A DNA stretch of 64,000 bases. It comes from Microcoleus sp. FACHB-831. GTDB taxonomy: Bacteria; Cyanobacteriota; Cyanobacteriia; Cyanobacteriales; FACHB-T130. This document shows positions 44,950-53,728 of the stretch, one piece after another. The notes beneath the pieces were generated by a model that saw only the letters and a program-made list of their open reading frames with translations, was not told the origin of the DNA and did not search any database. Every line of letters begins with the position of its first letter. Position 1 is the first letter of the stretch. A program made the position numbers and the translations under genes. The stretch lies in NCBI RefSeq assembly GCF_014695585.1, contig NZ_JACJON010000054.1:23954-87953 (forward strand), written 5' to 3'.

Positions 44950-46632
44950 TCACACTACTCTGTCGAAGCCGTAGTTTTCCTTAATATAGGTATTAAAGAA
45001 TTGACCGACTGAGGGTGCCTTCTTCAAACACTGATATACCCCATCAGGTACGTCGCGATAGTTGTAGATACTTCCATTGTCGAATTCAACGCTGAGTGTT
45101 TGAGTTTCTGCTTTATAGTCAAAAGCTTTAATAAAGCTGCTGGAACTCTTGAGTAGAGGGAAAGCGATCGCATCCCGAATGCTCGCGCAATCTGTCAGCA
45201 ACATCACCAAGCGGTCTATCCCAATCCCCAAACCACCAGTCGGCGGCATCCCATATTCCAACGCCGTCAAAAAGTCTTCATCCACGCCTTGCGCTTCCAG
45301 ATCGCCAGCAGCCTTCCGCGCAGCTTGCGCCTCCAAGCGTTGGCGCTGATCGATGGGATCGGTTAACTCAGAGAAACTATTAGCCGTTTCCCGTCCAACC
45401 ATGAATAACTCGAATCGTTCTACCAACCCAGGCTTGGAACGATGCGGCTTCGCAAGGGGAGAAATTTCGACAGGATAATCGATAACAAACGTAGGCTGAA
45501 TCAGAGTTTCTTCAACCTTTTGTTCAAACAATTCATTGAGCAAATGCCCAATAGATTTACACTCGTGCAAGCCCTCAACGCCAACAGAATGAGCGGCTGC
45601 GATCGCTTCTTCTACTGTTTGGAACTGCGTCACATCTAATCCAGTCTTCTCCTGCACCAAATCATGCATCGTCACGCGACGCCAAGGCGGAGTCAGATCT
45701 ACATCCTCCCCTTGATAACTAATTTGCAGAGTCCCCAACACCTCTTGAGCAACAGTAGTAATCAACGCCTCAGTCAGCGCCATCATATCGTTGTAATCGG
45801 CGTAGGCTTGATAAATCTCAATTGTGGTGAATTCTGGATTGTGGCGCGTCGAAACACCTTCGTTGCGGAAGATTCGCCCCAATTCAAACACCTTTTCAAA
45901 CCCACCCACAATCAGCCGCTTTAGATGCAACTCTGTAGCAATTCGCAGGTAGAGATCCATCTCCAGCGTATTGTGGTACGTGATGAAGGGACGGGCGTCA
46001 GCGCCACCTGCTTCGCTCTGCAAAACAGGCGTCTCAATCTCAATAAAGCCTTGCTGGTCAAGGTAGCGGCGAATTCCAGCAGTAATTTGGGCGCGGCGTC
46101 GGAAAGTTTGCCGCACTTCTGGGTTAACAATCAGATCTACATAGCGCTGCCTGTAGCGTTTTTCAACATCAGTGAGGCCGTGCCACTTATCGGGTAAAGG
46201 TAGCAGAGATTTAGTGAGGATGGTGTACTGGCTGACGTAGACCGATAATTCGCCCTTTTCAGTCCGCTTAATTGATCCCTTAACGCCCAGGATATCCCCT
46301 GCATCGGTGAGTTGCTTCAGGTGGTCGAAAGCATTTGGGTCAATGTCTGCCATACCTTCCTGGACTTTATTTTTGTCCAGGTAGATTTGGATGATGCCAG
46401 TTTCGTCTTGCAGGGTGAAGAAAGCCAGTTTGCCGAAGACGCGACGGGCTAGAATGCGACCAGCGATCGCCACTTCCACATCAACTTCTTCACCACTGGA
46501 CAAGTCGGCATATTTCTCCTGGAGTTCGGCGGCGTGATGGGTGGACTCCCAGCGATAGGCATAGGGATTCATTCCCAGTTGCTTGAGTTGTTCGACTTTT
46601 TCTAACCTAGTGGCGCGGATATCTTCTGACAT
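44950..46632 (-). CDS. lysS: Lysyl-tRNA synthetase (class II) with C-terminal KTSC domain
   Basis: A 560-residue class II enzyme. Anticodon-binding OB fold (about 50-160, [20 protein letters not shown]), motif 1 (about 190-215, [10 protein letters not shown]), motif 2 ([20 protein letters not shown]), motif 3 ([14 protein letters not shown]). After the normal end, residues about 497-560 ([20 protein letters not shown], then [20 protein letters not shown]) form a KTSC domain, named for this position. The KTSC role is unknown. It charges tRNA-Lys in the cytoplasm. Confidence 0.95.
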   Translation of the reverse strand: MSEDIRATRLEKVEQLKQLGMNPYAYRWESTHHAAELQEKYADLSSGEEVDVEVAIAGRILARRVFGKLAFFTLQDETGIIQIYLDKNKVQEGMADIDPNAFDHLKQLTDAGDILGVKGSIKRTEKGELSVYVSQYTILTKSLLPLPDKWHGLTDVEKRYRQRYVDLIVNPEVRQTFRRRAQITAGIRRYLDQQGFIEIETPVLQSEAGGADARPFITYHNTLEMDLYLRIATELHLKRLIVGGFEKVFELGRIFRNEGVSTRHNPEFTTIEIYQAYADYNDMMALTEALITTVAQEVLGTLQISYQGEDVDLTPPWRRVTMHDLVQEKTGLDVTQFQTVEEAIAAAHSVGVEGLHECKSIGHLLNELFEQKVEETLIQPTFVIDYPVEISPLAKPHRSKPGLVERFELFMVGRETANSFSELTDPIDQRQRLEAQAARKAAGDLEAQGVDEDFLTALEYGMPPTGGLGIGIDRLVMLLTDCASIRDAIAFPLLKSSSSFIKAFDYKAETQTLSVEFDNGSIYNYRDVPDGVYQCLKKAPSVGQFFNTYIKENYGFDRVV

Positions 46633-46934
46633 GGCTTAGAGCTTTTAGCGGCAAACTTTGATTTTAGGATGCAGTGGGCGAGTCTTTCCACCATTGTGCC
46701 CTTATCTTTGGCGATTCGTATTGAGGGAGTTTGGGTATCAGCTTAAGTAACCCGGCAATGCCTACTACAGAATCGGCGATCGCAGCAAAAACTATTGGTA
46801 AGTAACATCTCACGCCCGACATGGACTGGGAGTGGTTCAGCCTCTTTCGTTGCTATTTTCGATACATGACATAAACAGCTACTCTAGAGCTTCTATAACC
46901 GAAATAGCAAATAAGTATAGCAAGAGTTCCTCCA
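46633..46934. other. Intergenic region with repeat copy 1
   Basis: Contains the first copy of a 49-bp direct repeat (46650-46698), 18 nt before the lysS start, and a HIP1 site at about 46778. Divergent promoters must lie here. Confidence 0.5.
46650..46698 (+). repeat. 49-bp direct repeat, copy 1
   Basis: GGCAAACTTTGATTTTAGGA, then TGCAGTGGGCGAGTCTTTCC, then ACCATTGTG. Matches 47564-47612 with two changes. The two copies bracket the gene at 46935-47348. Confidence 0.85.
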
Positions 46935-47348
46935 ATGAAACCCCTGTGGCGTAGCATCATATTTTGTTCTGGACTGCTGCTGGCAGTAACAAGCCCTGTC
47001 ATGGCTGAAATATCTTCAAAGCGCCATGCTTCTGCAAATGCGCCAACTCCTGTTCTTAGTTCCGAGGCTAAAAGCGTGCCAAATCGGTCTAGCGAGTACC
47101 AGAGTGCCTATGCTCAAGGTCAGCGTGAAGCCCAAGAAAACATCGCTAAGGGAGAACCGAGCATATACACATTTGGGAAACCCGGTGGTTCGGGCGTTGA
47201 CCAACAAACAGGTTTTCCTTTAGTTGCGATCGCTGGTTGTGTTATTGATGATTCCATTCTTGGTCGCTCTAATGGTTATAACGACAGCATGAGAGAGTGG
47301 GCAGCGACGCAAGCGACAGTTAACTCTTCTAAGCCTGCATTACCTTAA
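46935..47348 (+). CDS. Small secreted hypothetical protein
   Basis: A 137-residue protein with a clear signal peptide (MKPLWRSIIFCSGLLLAVTS, cleavage after VMA, about residue 24). The mature part has a polar region and a GFPLVAIAGCVIDDSILGRSNGYNDS segment. Not recognised. It stands alone between two copies of a direct repeat. Confidence 0.7.
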   Translation: MKPLWRSIIFCSGLLLAVTSPVMAEISSKRHASANAPTPVLSSEAKSVPNRSSEYQSAYAQGQREAQENIAKGEPSIYTFGKPGGSGVDQQTGFPLVAIAGCVIDDSILGRSNGYNDSMREWAATQATVNSSKPALP

Positions 47349-47843
47349 TAAAATAGGGTGCATCTTCTGTTGGGTATTTAGACAATAAAAGGTAATTTTA
47401 CCAGCAATATTTATTATGGTGCAATCGGCAACTCACGTACATTTTGCCAACTTGCTAATCCCATTAATTAATATTGCCATTAACCATTGCTTTCTCAGCA
47501 AACACTTTAGTATCGCTCGAATTTATACAGTAGCAAATGCCAAGTGCGATCGCCACTTCTAGGGGCAAACTTTGATTTTAGGATGCAGGGGGCGAGTCTT
47601 TCCACCATTGCGGCTTGTTTTTGCAGGGTGGATTGAGGATGCGATCGCTCTTGAGGAGTGCGATCTCTCTTTCCAGTCATGCTCTGCTAACCGCCGCCGT
47701 GTGGACATCCTGGCAGTTTGGAGCTAATCAGATGGAATGGGAAAGGATGCGATCGCCTACTGCCTAGCTTGGCTTACCCGCTTTTATTTCAAAGATCTAT
47801 TATTGTGGAAGCATATACTATTAATCTGGAACCAGAATCCATT
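47349..47843. other. Intergenic region with repeat copy 2
   Basis: Contains the second copy of the 49-bp repeat and several HIP1-like sites. No gene seen. Confidence 0.5.
47564..47612 (+). repeat. 49-bp direct repeat, copy 2
   Basis: Second copy of the repeat at 46650-46698, same orientation, 914 bp away; two mismatches. Confidence 0.85.
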
Positions 47844-48011
47844 ATGAAAGTAGTCCGACTCATTGCTGCCATTTTTTTACCCCCTTTGGGAGTCTTTTTG
47901 ACAGTTGGTTTGGGTAGTGCTTTTTGGATCAATATACTGCTAACCTTTCTTGCCTATATCCCCGGCATTGTCCACGCTATTTGGGTAATTGCTAAACATG
48001 ATAAAGGTTAA
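47844..48011 (+). CDS. YqaE/Pmp3 family membrane protein
   Basis: A 55-residue protein: MKVVRLIAAIFLPPLGVFLT, then VGLGSAFWINILLTFLAYIP, then GIVHAIWVIAKHDKG. Two membrane helices and the LPPLGVFL and YIPGIVHAIWVI motifs identify the Pmp3/YqaE family, linked to salt and cold tolerance through membrane potential. An upstream in-frame ATG at 47718 would add an unlike N-terminus, so I chose 47844, the normal length. Confidence 0.93.
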   Translation: MKVVRLIAAIFLPPLGVFLTVGLGSAFWINILLTFLAYIPGIVHAIWVIAKHDKG

Positions 48012-48249
48012 TGCAGATTTTCCCGCTCGTGTCCAAAATCCACATTTTTAGCGATCGAACCAGAGTTCGCAGTAGCAGGGTAGTTTTGTAAACTCTTGCT
48101 GCTGCGACCCGATCGCGTGTTTTATAGTAATCTATCCTAACCTCAAGAATGTGAGGCTATCGTAGTTGGAACGAGCTAGCTTCAGGGAAAAAGGAGCGAT
48201 CGCCACAACCTCAGCTTGTTTTCAGAGTGGCCGAAATGTAAGGCAATGT

Positions 48250-49518
48250 TTAAAGTTTCCGAAATGTTAAAATTTCTGTGATGTCTGTCAACATAATTCG
48301 ATTTGCTTTAGCGTGATTGTTCATTCTGGCCATATTAGGAGTTTGATTTTGCTGAATTCTCCGACTGGAATAAGCTTTATCGTAGAGAATATAACCAGCA
48401 GATTCCCATAATAATCTAATTTTGTCTGCGATCATTACTATCAAACCCTTAGCTACATCTCGATAGTTGGGGCATATAACAGTACAAAGTTTTCCTGCAT
48501 GTTGCACAGCAGCACAGTTGTTGGATATCGCTTGCATAGCTAACTGCCAATTTTCTAAAGCCATATTGGCTAAATCTTCAGATTTATTAGAATACTGCTG
48601 GGCAACCATCCCATAGTAGGGAATGTCTATAATAATGTAATCAGGATTAATAACTGGGAAACTTTTTGTCAAGTCATGTTGAGTAATTAAATCTTTATAC
48701 TTCCCGCGAGGAGTCAGATCAAACATTTTTAACTTAAAATCATAAACGTGCTGACCCATCCACTCTTGACGAGCTTCATACACCCGCCAAACCTGACCAG
48801 ATCCTGCCATTGGTGCAACAACCAAATCACCAGGCTTGACGTAGTACCAGAAGCAGTTAGCGTAAATTTCGCCAGGAATGTAACCCCTGTCTTCCCCCGC
48901 TTTTTCATCAATCCGACCGTAGTGGATCGTGCTAAAATTCCAGTTGTCAGAAGGCTTGATGATAGGGCTAAATAGTGGTTCCCTATCTTTTTTCTGCTCA
49001 TTCCGAATAGCCCGTAGTATTCCGGTTGTAGATAAAGCTGTCTGCCTATTAATGGCTGCTTCAGTTCTCAAATCAGTTATAACAGCTTCAAATAGTTCAT
49101 GGGAAGTGCTTGCAAGCAATTGGAATTTTGACCACTCATTTTTTGTGAAACTACGGTTTGCTCGGACATTTTTAGAATCCACTGAATCCCAATAAATGTT
49201 ACTTGAATTTTGATTCTGTTTTTTTATATCTTCTTCTCTGCTTTCACTTTTTTGGCTTAATATTTCTCCCAATCGGCGTTCAATCCGAATCCGCAATTCA
49301 GTAGCGTCAAGCTGCACCTCCTTATTTAATCGGAATTTTTTAGAGAGAGCTTCCAGCGCATTGACTTTTTGCCAAACTTCCTGAGTTTCTTCTAGTGTTC
49401 TAGCTTCCTTTAATAATTCTATAGCCGTTTTCAAAAACTGTACGACAACCATTTCTTGATTGCCAGTAACAACGGTGGGGATAATAGCGAATTCGTGTTC
49501 AGAAAAAGGTTCTTTCAT
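48250..49518 (-). CDS. DNA-methyltransferase-like protein with phage-type N-terminus
   Basis: A 422-residue protein. The N-terminal helical part (about 25-175), including DATELRIRIERRLGEILSQ, resembles a domain found in phage and plasmid proteins (EIRxRAERRLGE pattern). The C-terminal part (about 185-422) looks like an amino-methyltransferase: an AdoMet motif VVAPMAGSG (234-241) where DPFxGSG is usual, and IDIPYYG (297-303) where DPPY is usual. Both key motifs are altered, so activity is uncertain. It lies 134 nt behind the HerA-like gene on the same strand, and is probably part of the same cassette. Confidence 0.7.
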   Translation of the reverse strand: MKEPFSEHEFAIIPTVVTGNQEMVVVQFLKTAIELLKEARTLEETQEVWQKVNALEALSKKFRLNKEVQLDATELRIRIERRLGEILSQKSESREEDIKKQNQNSSNIYWDSVDSKNVRANRSFTKNEWSKFQLLASTSHELFEAVITDLRTEAAINRQTALSTTGILRAIRNEQKKDREPLFSPIIKPSDNWNFSTIHYGRIDEKAGEDRGYIPGEIYANCFWYYVKPGDLVVAPMAGSGQVWRVYEARQEWMGQHVYDFKLKMFDLTPRGKYKDLITQHDLTKSFPVINPDYIIIDIPYYGMVAQQYSNKSEDLANMALENWQLAMQAISNNCAAVQHAGKLCTVICPNYRDVAKGLIVMIADKIRLLWESAGYILYDKAYSSRRIQQNQTPNMARMNNHAKANRIMLTDITEILTFRKL

Positions 49519-49652
49519 TAATTAATTTTATCCTGAATACCGACAACGACAGTTAGGACGATAGAAGATGAAGCCAGACTCTCTGGCTGTTGGTTCGATA
49601 TTTTAGAAATGGGTTAACTTTTATTCAGCAAGTTTATGCGTTTTCTTTGGAA

Positions 49653-51389
49653 CTAGAATTCTATGTCTTCCTGGGCTATGTCTTCCTGGGCTTGTTGTTC
49701 TTGCTGCTGCAACAACTCCTCAGTAGTAAGCTGAAAAGGCGATAAACGCATTCTGGCATTAACTACTGCTGAAGCACCAAATAGATCGACAAGTGCCTCA
49801 CCAGGCCCAAAATTCTTAGTCATGGAAATTTGGGCATCTGCGGCTTTCTCTAATGCTCTTTGCGCTTCACTCGCTCGGTTATGGCGATGAATAATGCGAG
49901 TGTTTAAATTATTCAATATGTCATCAGGTATCTGAGCAGCACTTTGAACAGCAATAGTAAAAGCAATTTGTCGGCTTCTGCCTTTACGGACTCCTTCGCT
50001 AAGTACATTACCTATTGCAGAGGCAAACTGCTTACTTCCATTGAAGAGGTCTTGAGCTTCATCAATATGGTGCAGCACTGGGAAAGTAATCTGGCGTTGC
50101 TCCTTGAGATCGTAAACTCGCTTAAGCATATAGTTGAGGAACAATCCATAGTCACGCCCTCCACCTGCCTGTCCCACGCGGATAACTAATGCTCTTCCAG
50201 ATTGTAATAGATTAGTAGGATCGAACCATTGTGGTGGTTGTGGGGTTCGATCTTGACCAAATACAGCCGCACTTGGACTGGATCTTCTGCCTCTAGTACC
50301 GTTAGGATTCGCTATTGGACGGATTGGCAGTCCACCGTCAACCCAAGCCGGACGACGATTCCGGCGGAGCATTTTACTCACCATAGTTGTGTAAGTTTTT
50401 GCTTGTGGTCCTTTGAACCGCTCTCTAGCGTGCCCAGGTGGCTGCCAAGGATCTTGGTTGCTAGTGACCCATTGAAAAAAGTCACCGAGCGTCCAAATTA
50501 CTAGCTCGTTACCATTTTGATCTGCGTGTCGTTCGTCGTCAAATTCTTCTAATAAAGTCTCGAATTCTTCACGAGAGTTAGTTTCATTAGGAGGGTAGTA
50601 CATTACTGCTGCCAGAACTGCCGGATCGAATTCTGAAGCAGGAATAGCAATTGGAGTACCTTGAAAGGCAGTTGAGTCCTCTCCCAAGTAGTAAAAATCA
50701 GCATTAACTCCTTCAATCCAGGTTGTATCTTGGTCTGTTTGACCATTTTCATTTAAAATGTTTATTGCATCCTGATTCCGTCTATTAATATGCTGATAAT
50801 CAGGCTTGTGATCGTAAATAATAACCGCAAAATCCATTTGTAATGCAGCGCGGATGTAATTGGCACAAGAATTAGTTTTTCCGCTCCCAGTTGCACCAGC
50901 AATCAAGCTTTGATAGAAAAGAGTTCGGGGATTGATATAAATGCCAATGTTTGTATCGATAATCTGTCCAATTCGATATCTTTCATCAGCATCGGGCAAG
51001 TTTAAGTATTTGATGATCTCCTCTTCAGTGGCTTGTCTGGCAATAGAGCCAATTTGGGGTCGCCGACGAACGCTACTAGGTGGGTCTTGGGTAATGTCTT
51101 TAATCAGGTTTACCTGATAAAAATAAACCTCCTTAACTACAACTTCACGAGTGTAGTTATTCTGCTCTAACTGCTCAAAAGCATTGATTGTCGCATTATC
51201 TTGTGGACCAAGGGCCGAACGATTTAAGTTAGCCTGTGGCCCAACAACTTGCCCAAAATAGTTTCTGTGACTTGCGCGATCTTCAACAATGACGAAATCG
51301 TTGGCTGATAACTCTGGCTCGTTAAAGGTGTAGCCAGATATTAAACTTAAATCAGAATTAATTGTGTCAGGAATTTGAATTAGCGTCAT
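49653..51389 (-). CDS. HerA-like ATPase/translocase
   Basis: A 578-residue FtsK/HerA-superfamily ATPase. N-terminal HAS-type beta barrel (about 15-95, NDFVIVEDRASHRNYFGQVV), Walker A GATGSGKT (165-172), Walker B VLHHIDEA (438-445), a following Gln-containing segment AVQSAAQIPDDILNNLNTRI (481-500), and an Arg-rich C-terminal region. HerA forms hexamers that drive DNA through or past a partner nuclease. The start overlaps the upstream NurA-like stop by 4 nt (ATGA), showing tight coupling. An insertion of about 200 residues between Walker A and B is larger than usual. Confidence 0.85.
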   Translation of the reverse strand: MTLIQIPDTINSDLSLISGYTFNEPELSANDFVIVEDRASHRNYFGQVVGPQANLNRSALGPQDNATINAFEQLEQNNYTREVVVKEVYFYQVNLIKDITQDPPSSVRRRPQIGSIARQATEEEIIKYLNLPDADERYRIGQIIDTNIGIYINPRTLFYQSLIAGATGSGKTNSCANYIRAALQMDFAVIIYDHKPDYQHINRRNQDAINILNENGQTDQDTTWIEGVNADFYYLGEDSTAFQGTPIAIPASEFDPAVLAAVMYYPPNETNSREEFETLLEEFDDERHADQNGNELVIWTLGDFFQWVTSNQDPWQPPGHARERFKGPQAKTYTTMVSKMLRRNRRPAWVDGGLPIRPIANPNGTRGRRSSPSAAVFGQDRTPQPPQWFDPTNLLQSGRALVIRVGQAGGGRDYGLFLNYMLKRVYDLKEQRQITFPVLHHIDEAQDLFNGSKQFASAIGNVLSEGVRKGRSRQIAFTIAVQSAAQIPDDILNNLNTRIIHRHNRASEAQRALEKAADAQISMTKNFGPGEALVDLFGASAVVNARMRLSPFQLTTEELLQQQEQQAQEDIAQEDIEF

Positions 51390-52480
51390 CGGTAGTTACC
51401 TTCATTTGTAATATCTACTCCCATACGATAGTTATTGCGCTGGATTTCGCTAATAAAAGAGTGTTTAATAGCCTGGGAATTGTTGCTTCCTCTGAGATGC
51501 CAATCAACAGTTTCCAGCAAAAGCGGTATTTCGTGGTTAATTGTTGGACTAGCATTTTGTCTTAATAGGCTCACTGCGTATGATAAATCAGCTAAAGCAC
51601 ACTCAAAGGCAAAGGCTTTCTCAGCAGGACGATAAACAACCCGAACATACTGTCCAGGTAATGCACCAACCCAGGTATTAATAGTTCTATTATCTCCAAA
51701 CCGTCGTTGATATTGGTCTTGGATTGGACAGAGTACAAACCCTTCTCCTCGCTCTAAACTCATAGCTGTCCACTTACTAATTGCCCATGAACTTCCCAAA
51801 TCTTTGATTACACCAATAAAGCGCTTCCCTTTTTCCATCATCTCAGAATAAAGTTCTCGTCCTGAATGCTGGGTAATCAGGTTTTGAGTAAAAATAGGGC
51901 CATCTAACAGCACGGTTTCTTGCTTACACTTGTCATCATCAATTGCGAATTTTCGTTCTTGGTGTTCTCGAAATGTAGTTGCCCAAGATCCTTTCGTCTG
52001 CCGAGCATTATCTAAGTCGTCGCATAAACTCCACAAGTCTTTATCATCAGCGGTAATCTTATCAGGTGTTGCATATTTAGCGTTGGTCCAAGTCAAAATA
52101 AACTCTGGTTTATGGCGATTCTGGCTTGTAATACATCCAACTCCAACAGCATAAAAAGATGTGGTCATTAAGTCAGTAATCGGTAAAATATCTGTAGAGT
52201 CAATGGCTGCAATTGCCCCACTGCTTAAATCTGCTGCGACTTCTTCATCGAAATTATTACCATATGTATTGAAGTCAAATAAAAACTGGGTTGGACTGGT
52301 AGCATCTTCCATGAATTGGCGTATCCGACGCTGCACAGCTTCATCTGATTGGTGAAGATTTTGGGCAATTGTTTGGTCGGCAGAAAAATCGAGGAAGAAG
52401 GTTTCTGGTACTGGACGTTGGTTAGCCAAAGCAGAATCAAAAATACCCTCATCAGGCTGTGTATTTCTACTATTGGTCAT
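51386..52480 (-). CDS. NurA-like nuclease
   Basis: A 364-residue protein with a NurA-type pattern: GAIAAIDSTDILP (metal Asp94, as in the NurA core AAVDGS), VLLDGPIFT (Asp193), RFIGVIKDLGSSW (Lys226), and a terminal HEIPLLLETVDWHLRG block (usual place of the last active-site residues). NurA is a 5'-3' DNA nuclease that works with HerA. The gene ends inside the HerA start codon. Upstream, after 22 nt, is a small frameshifted ORF. The overall sequence is diverged, so I rate the fold by motifs and context. Confidence 0.75.
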   Translation of the reverse strand: MTNSRNTQPDEGIFDSALANQRPVPETFFLDFSADQTIAQNLHQSDEAVQRRIRQFMEDATSPTQFLFDFNTYGNNFDEEVAADLSSGAIAAIDSTDILPITDLMTTSFYAVGVGCITSQNRHKPEFILTWTNAKYATPDKITADDKDLWSLCDDLDNARQTKGSWATTFREHQERKFAIDDDKCKQETVLLDGPIFTQNLITQHSGRELYSEMMEKGKRFIGVIKDLGSSWAISKWTAMSLERGEGFVLCPIQDQYQRRFGDNRTINTWVGALPGQYVRVVYRPAEKAFAFECALADLSYAVSLLRQNASPTINHEIPLLLETVDWHLRGSNNSQAIKHSFISEIQRNNYRMGVDITNEGNYR

Positions 52481-52502
52481 TAAGCATTACCTCCCATACA
52501 GA

Positions 52503-52762
52503 TTAAGCATATTGATTCCGCTCATGGAGCCTGTTATTCAACTGCTGAGAAATTACATCTAAGCATACTGGAATTACAGGCTGACCTTTATCTAAGGATG
52601 CGATCGCATCTTCTTGATCAAACTCTTCTAACCTTAAATTTTTTCTTCCCTATCCCAAACCAACATGAATCGCTTCTGCACCACTGGATGGGAAAAATTC
52701 GGGGCATTGTGCTTCAAAGCCTGCAATGCCTTAGCCGCTAACTCAAAGCTCAAGTCCACCAT
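52503..52762 (-). pseudogene. Small ORF split by a homopolymer frameshift, first gene of the NurA-HerA operon
   Basis: Starting at ATG (52760-52762): MVDLSFELAAKALQALKHNA, then PNFSHPVVQKRFMLVWDREE, then a TAA soon after a run of six A (six T at 52639-52644 on the plus strand). Adding one A lets the frame continue: EEFDQEDAIASLDKGQPVIP, then VCLDVISQQLNNRLHERNQY, stopping at 52503. The intact product would be 86 residues. It could be a sequencing error, a phase-variable switch or a fresh mutation. No family recognised. Confidence 0.6.
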
Positions 52763-52883
52763 AACCAATATTCCATCACCGCCAACTCTGCCAACTCAGA
52801 ACCAGAGTAATAAATACTCCGTCCCGTTCCAGTGGCAACAGCCCTCTAAAGCGCTTAGACTATAGATAAAACTGAATTTGGCA

Positions 52884-52942
52884 TTGACAGATAATTTGTC
52901 AAAACAACATTCATTTGACAACTATGACAAATAATTAGTCAA
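52884..52942. promoter_or_regulatory. Two 19-bp near-palindromes upstream of the NurA-HerA operon
   Basis: TTGACAGATAATTTGTCAA (52884-52902) and ATGACAAATAATTAGTCAA (52924-52942) match at 16 of 19 positions in the same orientation and are exactly 40 bp apart, about four helical turns. Both are near-palindromic, with another half-related element between them (TTTGACAACTATGACAAA). They lie about 120-180 bp upstream of the first ORF and look like operators for a dimeric repressor. Confidence 0.7.
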
Positions 52943-52986
52943 TCGTAATCTATCAGTGTCAAAAAAATTATTCAGTTTTCTTAATA

Positions 52987-53289
52987 TGGGGGCGGTGGGA
53001 CTTGAACCCACACGACTGTTAAGGTCAACGGATTTTCATTCTCCCGTAGCTTTCGCTACTGCCCGCAGGCTTTGAGAATTGGACTCTCCCTTTACCCTCG
53101 GCTTCACGTTAGGGTAGCTCCCGTCGAGTCTCTGCACCTTCCGAGGCTTTTATTCTCGGCTTGGCTCAGGATTGCCTTGTCTGTTGCCAGAGTTAGGTTT
53201 CCCTGAATTTGAGAGCAGTCACTTGACAAATTTCTTCGTCAAGGCTCAGTTTTCTAAGTCCGTAGCGTCTGCCATTCCGCCACGCCCCC
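52987..53289 (-). tRNA. trnL: tRNA-Leu(UAA) with group I intron
   Basis: On the minus strand, exon 1 (53256-53289) reads GGGGGCGTGGCGGAATGGCA to ACGGACTT and exon 2 (52987-53036) reads AAAATCCGTTGACC to ACCGCCCCCA. Joined, they give the anticodon loop CU-UAA-AA, a seven-pair acceptor stem (GGGGGCG/CGCCCCC), a long variable arm and TTCAAGT in the T-loop. CCA is not encoded. The gene interrupts the sequence just 3' of which the NurA-HerA cassette lies. Confidence 0.95.
53037..53255 (-). other. Group I intron in trnL(UAA)
   Basis: 219 nt inserted between the T and AA of the anticodon loop, the conserved cyanobacterial and plastid site. Core elements: CTCAAATTCAGGGAAACCTA (P/Q), GGCAATCCTGAGCCAAGCC, GTGCAGAGACTCGACGGGAG (R/S with the guanosine site) and AAGGGAGAGTCC; terminal omega-G at 53037. 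No endonuclease gene. Confidence 0.95.
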
Positions 53290-53468
53290 TTTTGGATCGC
53301 TCTGGCTTTCTTGTTGTGTACAAAATTGCCTCACTTGTATATTCCACCATTAATGGGGGCATTTGTGCAACAGGTTGGAAAAAAAAGCGCGATCGCTCCC
53401 TCCCACCTTACGCTCGTTAAAACGCTCTCAGGCTGTAAAATAAAAAAGTTGAGCAGCGTCGTCTAAAA

Positions 53469-53687
53469 ATGAACATGCTAGTTGCCGGACTGTACTTCGC
53501 TTTGGCTGGAGCCTACCTCGTAGCAGTTCCCTTGGCGCTTTATGCCTACCTGCAAAATCGCTGGTACGTCGCTAGCTCATTTGAGCGCGGCTTTATGTAC
53601 TTTATGGTTTTCTTCTTCTTCCCCGGTCTGCTGCTGTTCGCTCCTTTCCTGAATTATCGCCCCAAAAAGCGGCAAATTCAGGGGTAA
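53469..53687 (+). CDS. ndhL: NAD(P)H-quinone oxidoreductase subunit L
   Basis: A 72-residue thylakoid protein with two membrane helices ([40 protein letters not shown]) and the charged tail [11 protein letters not shown]. Matches NdhL of the cyanobacterial NDH-1 complex in cyclic electron flow and CO2 uptake. It heads a conserved ndhL-DUF3007-trpA run. Confidence 0.95.
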   Translation: MNMLVAGLYFALAGAYLVAVPLALYAYLQNRWYVASSFERGFMYFMVFFFFPGLLLFAPFLNYRPKKRQIQG

Positions 53688-53695
53688 GCGAGGCT

Positions 53696-53712
53696 GGTGG
53701 GCACCGCCCACC
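53696..53712 (+). repeat. Small dispersed hairpin GGTGGGC-ACC-GCCCACC
   Basis: A 7-bp stem with a 3-nt loop between ndhL and the DUF3007 gene. Same family as 12462 and 41608, but here between genes of one strand. Confidence 0.6.
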
Positions 53713-53728
53713 CTACAAATAGCTTTTT

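Noticed and set aside
48000..48250. att-site duplication of the trnL 3' end at the far end of the NurA-HerA cassette
   Set aside because: No stretch resembling the tRNA 3' exon was found there.
52665..52865. Plus-strand frame opposite the small operon ORF
   Set aside because: Shadow of the minus-strand coding sequence, which has a better start and context.
53172..53420. 82-codon plus-strand frame
   Set aside because: It runs across the trnL intron and exon 1 on the opposite strand; a structural RNA explains the sequence.
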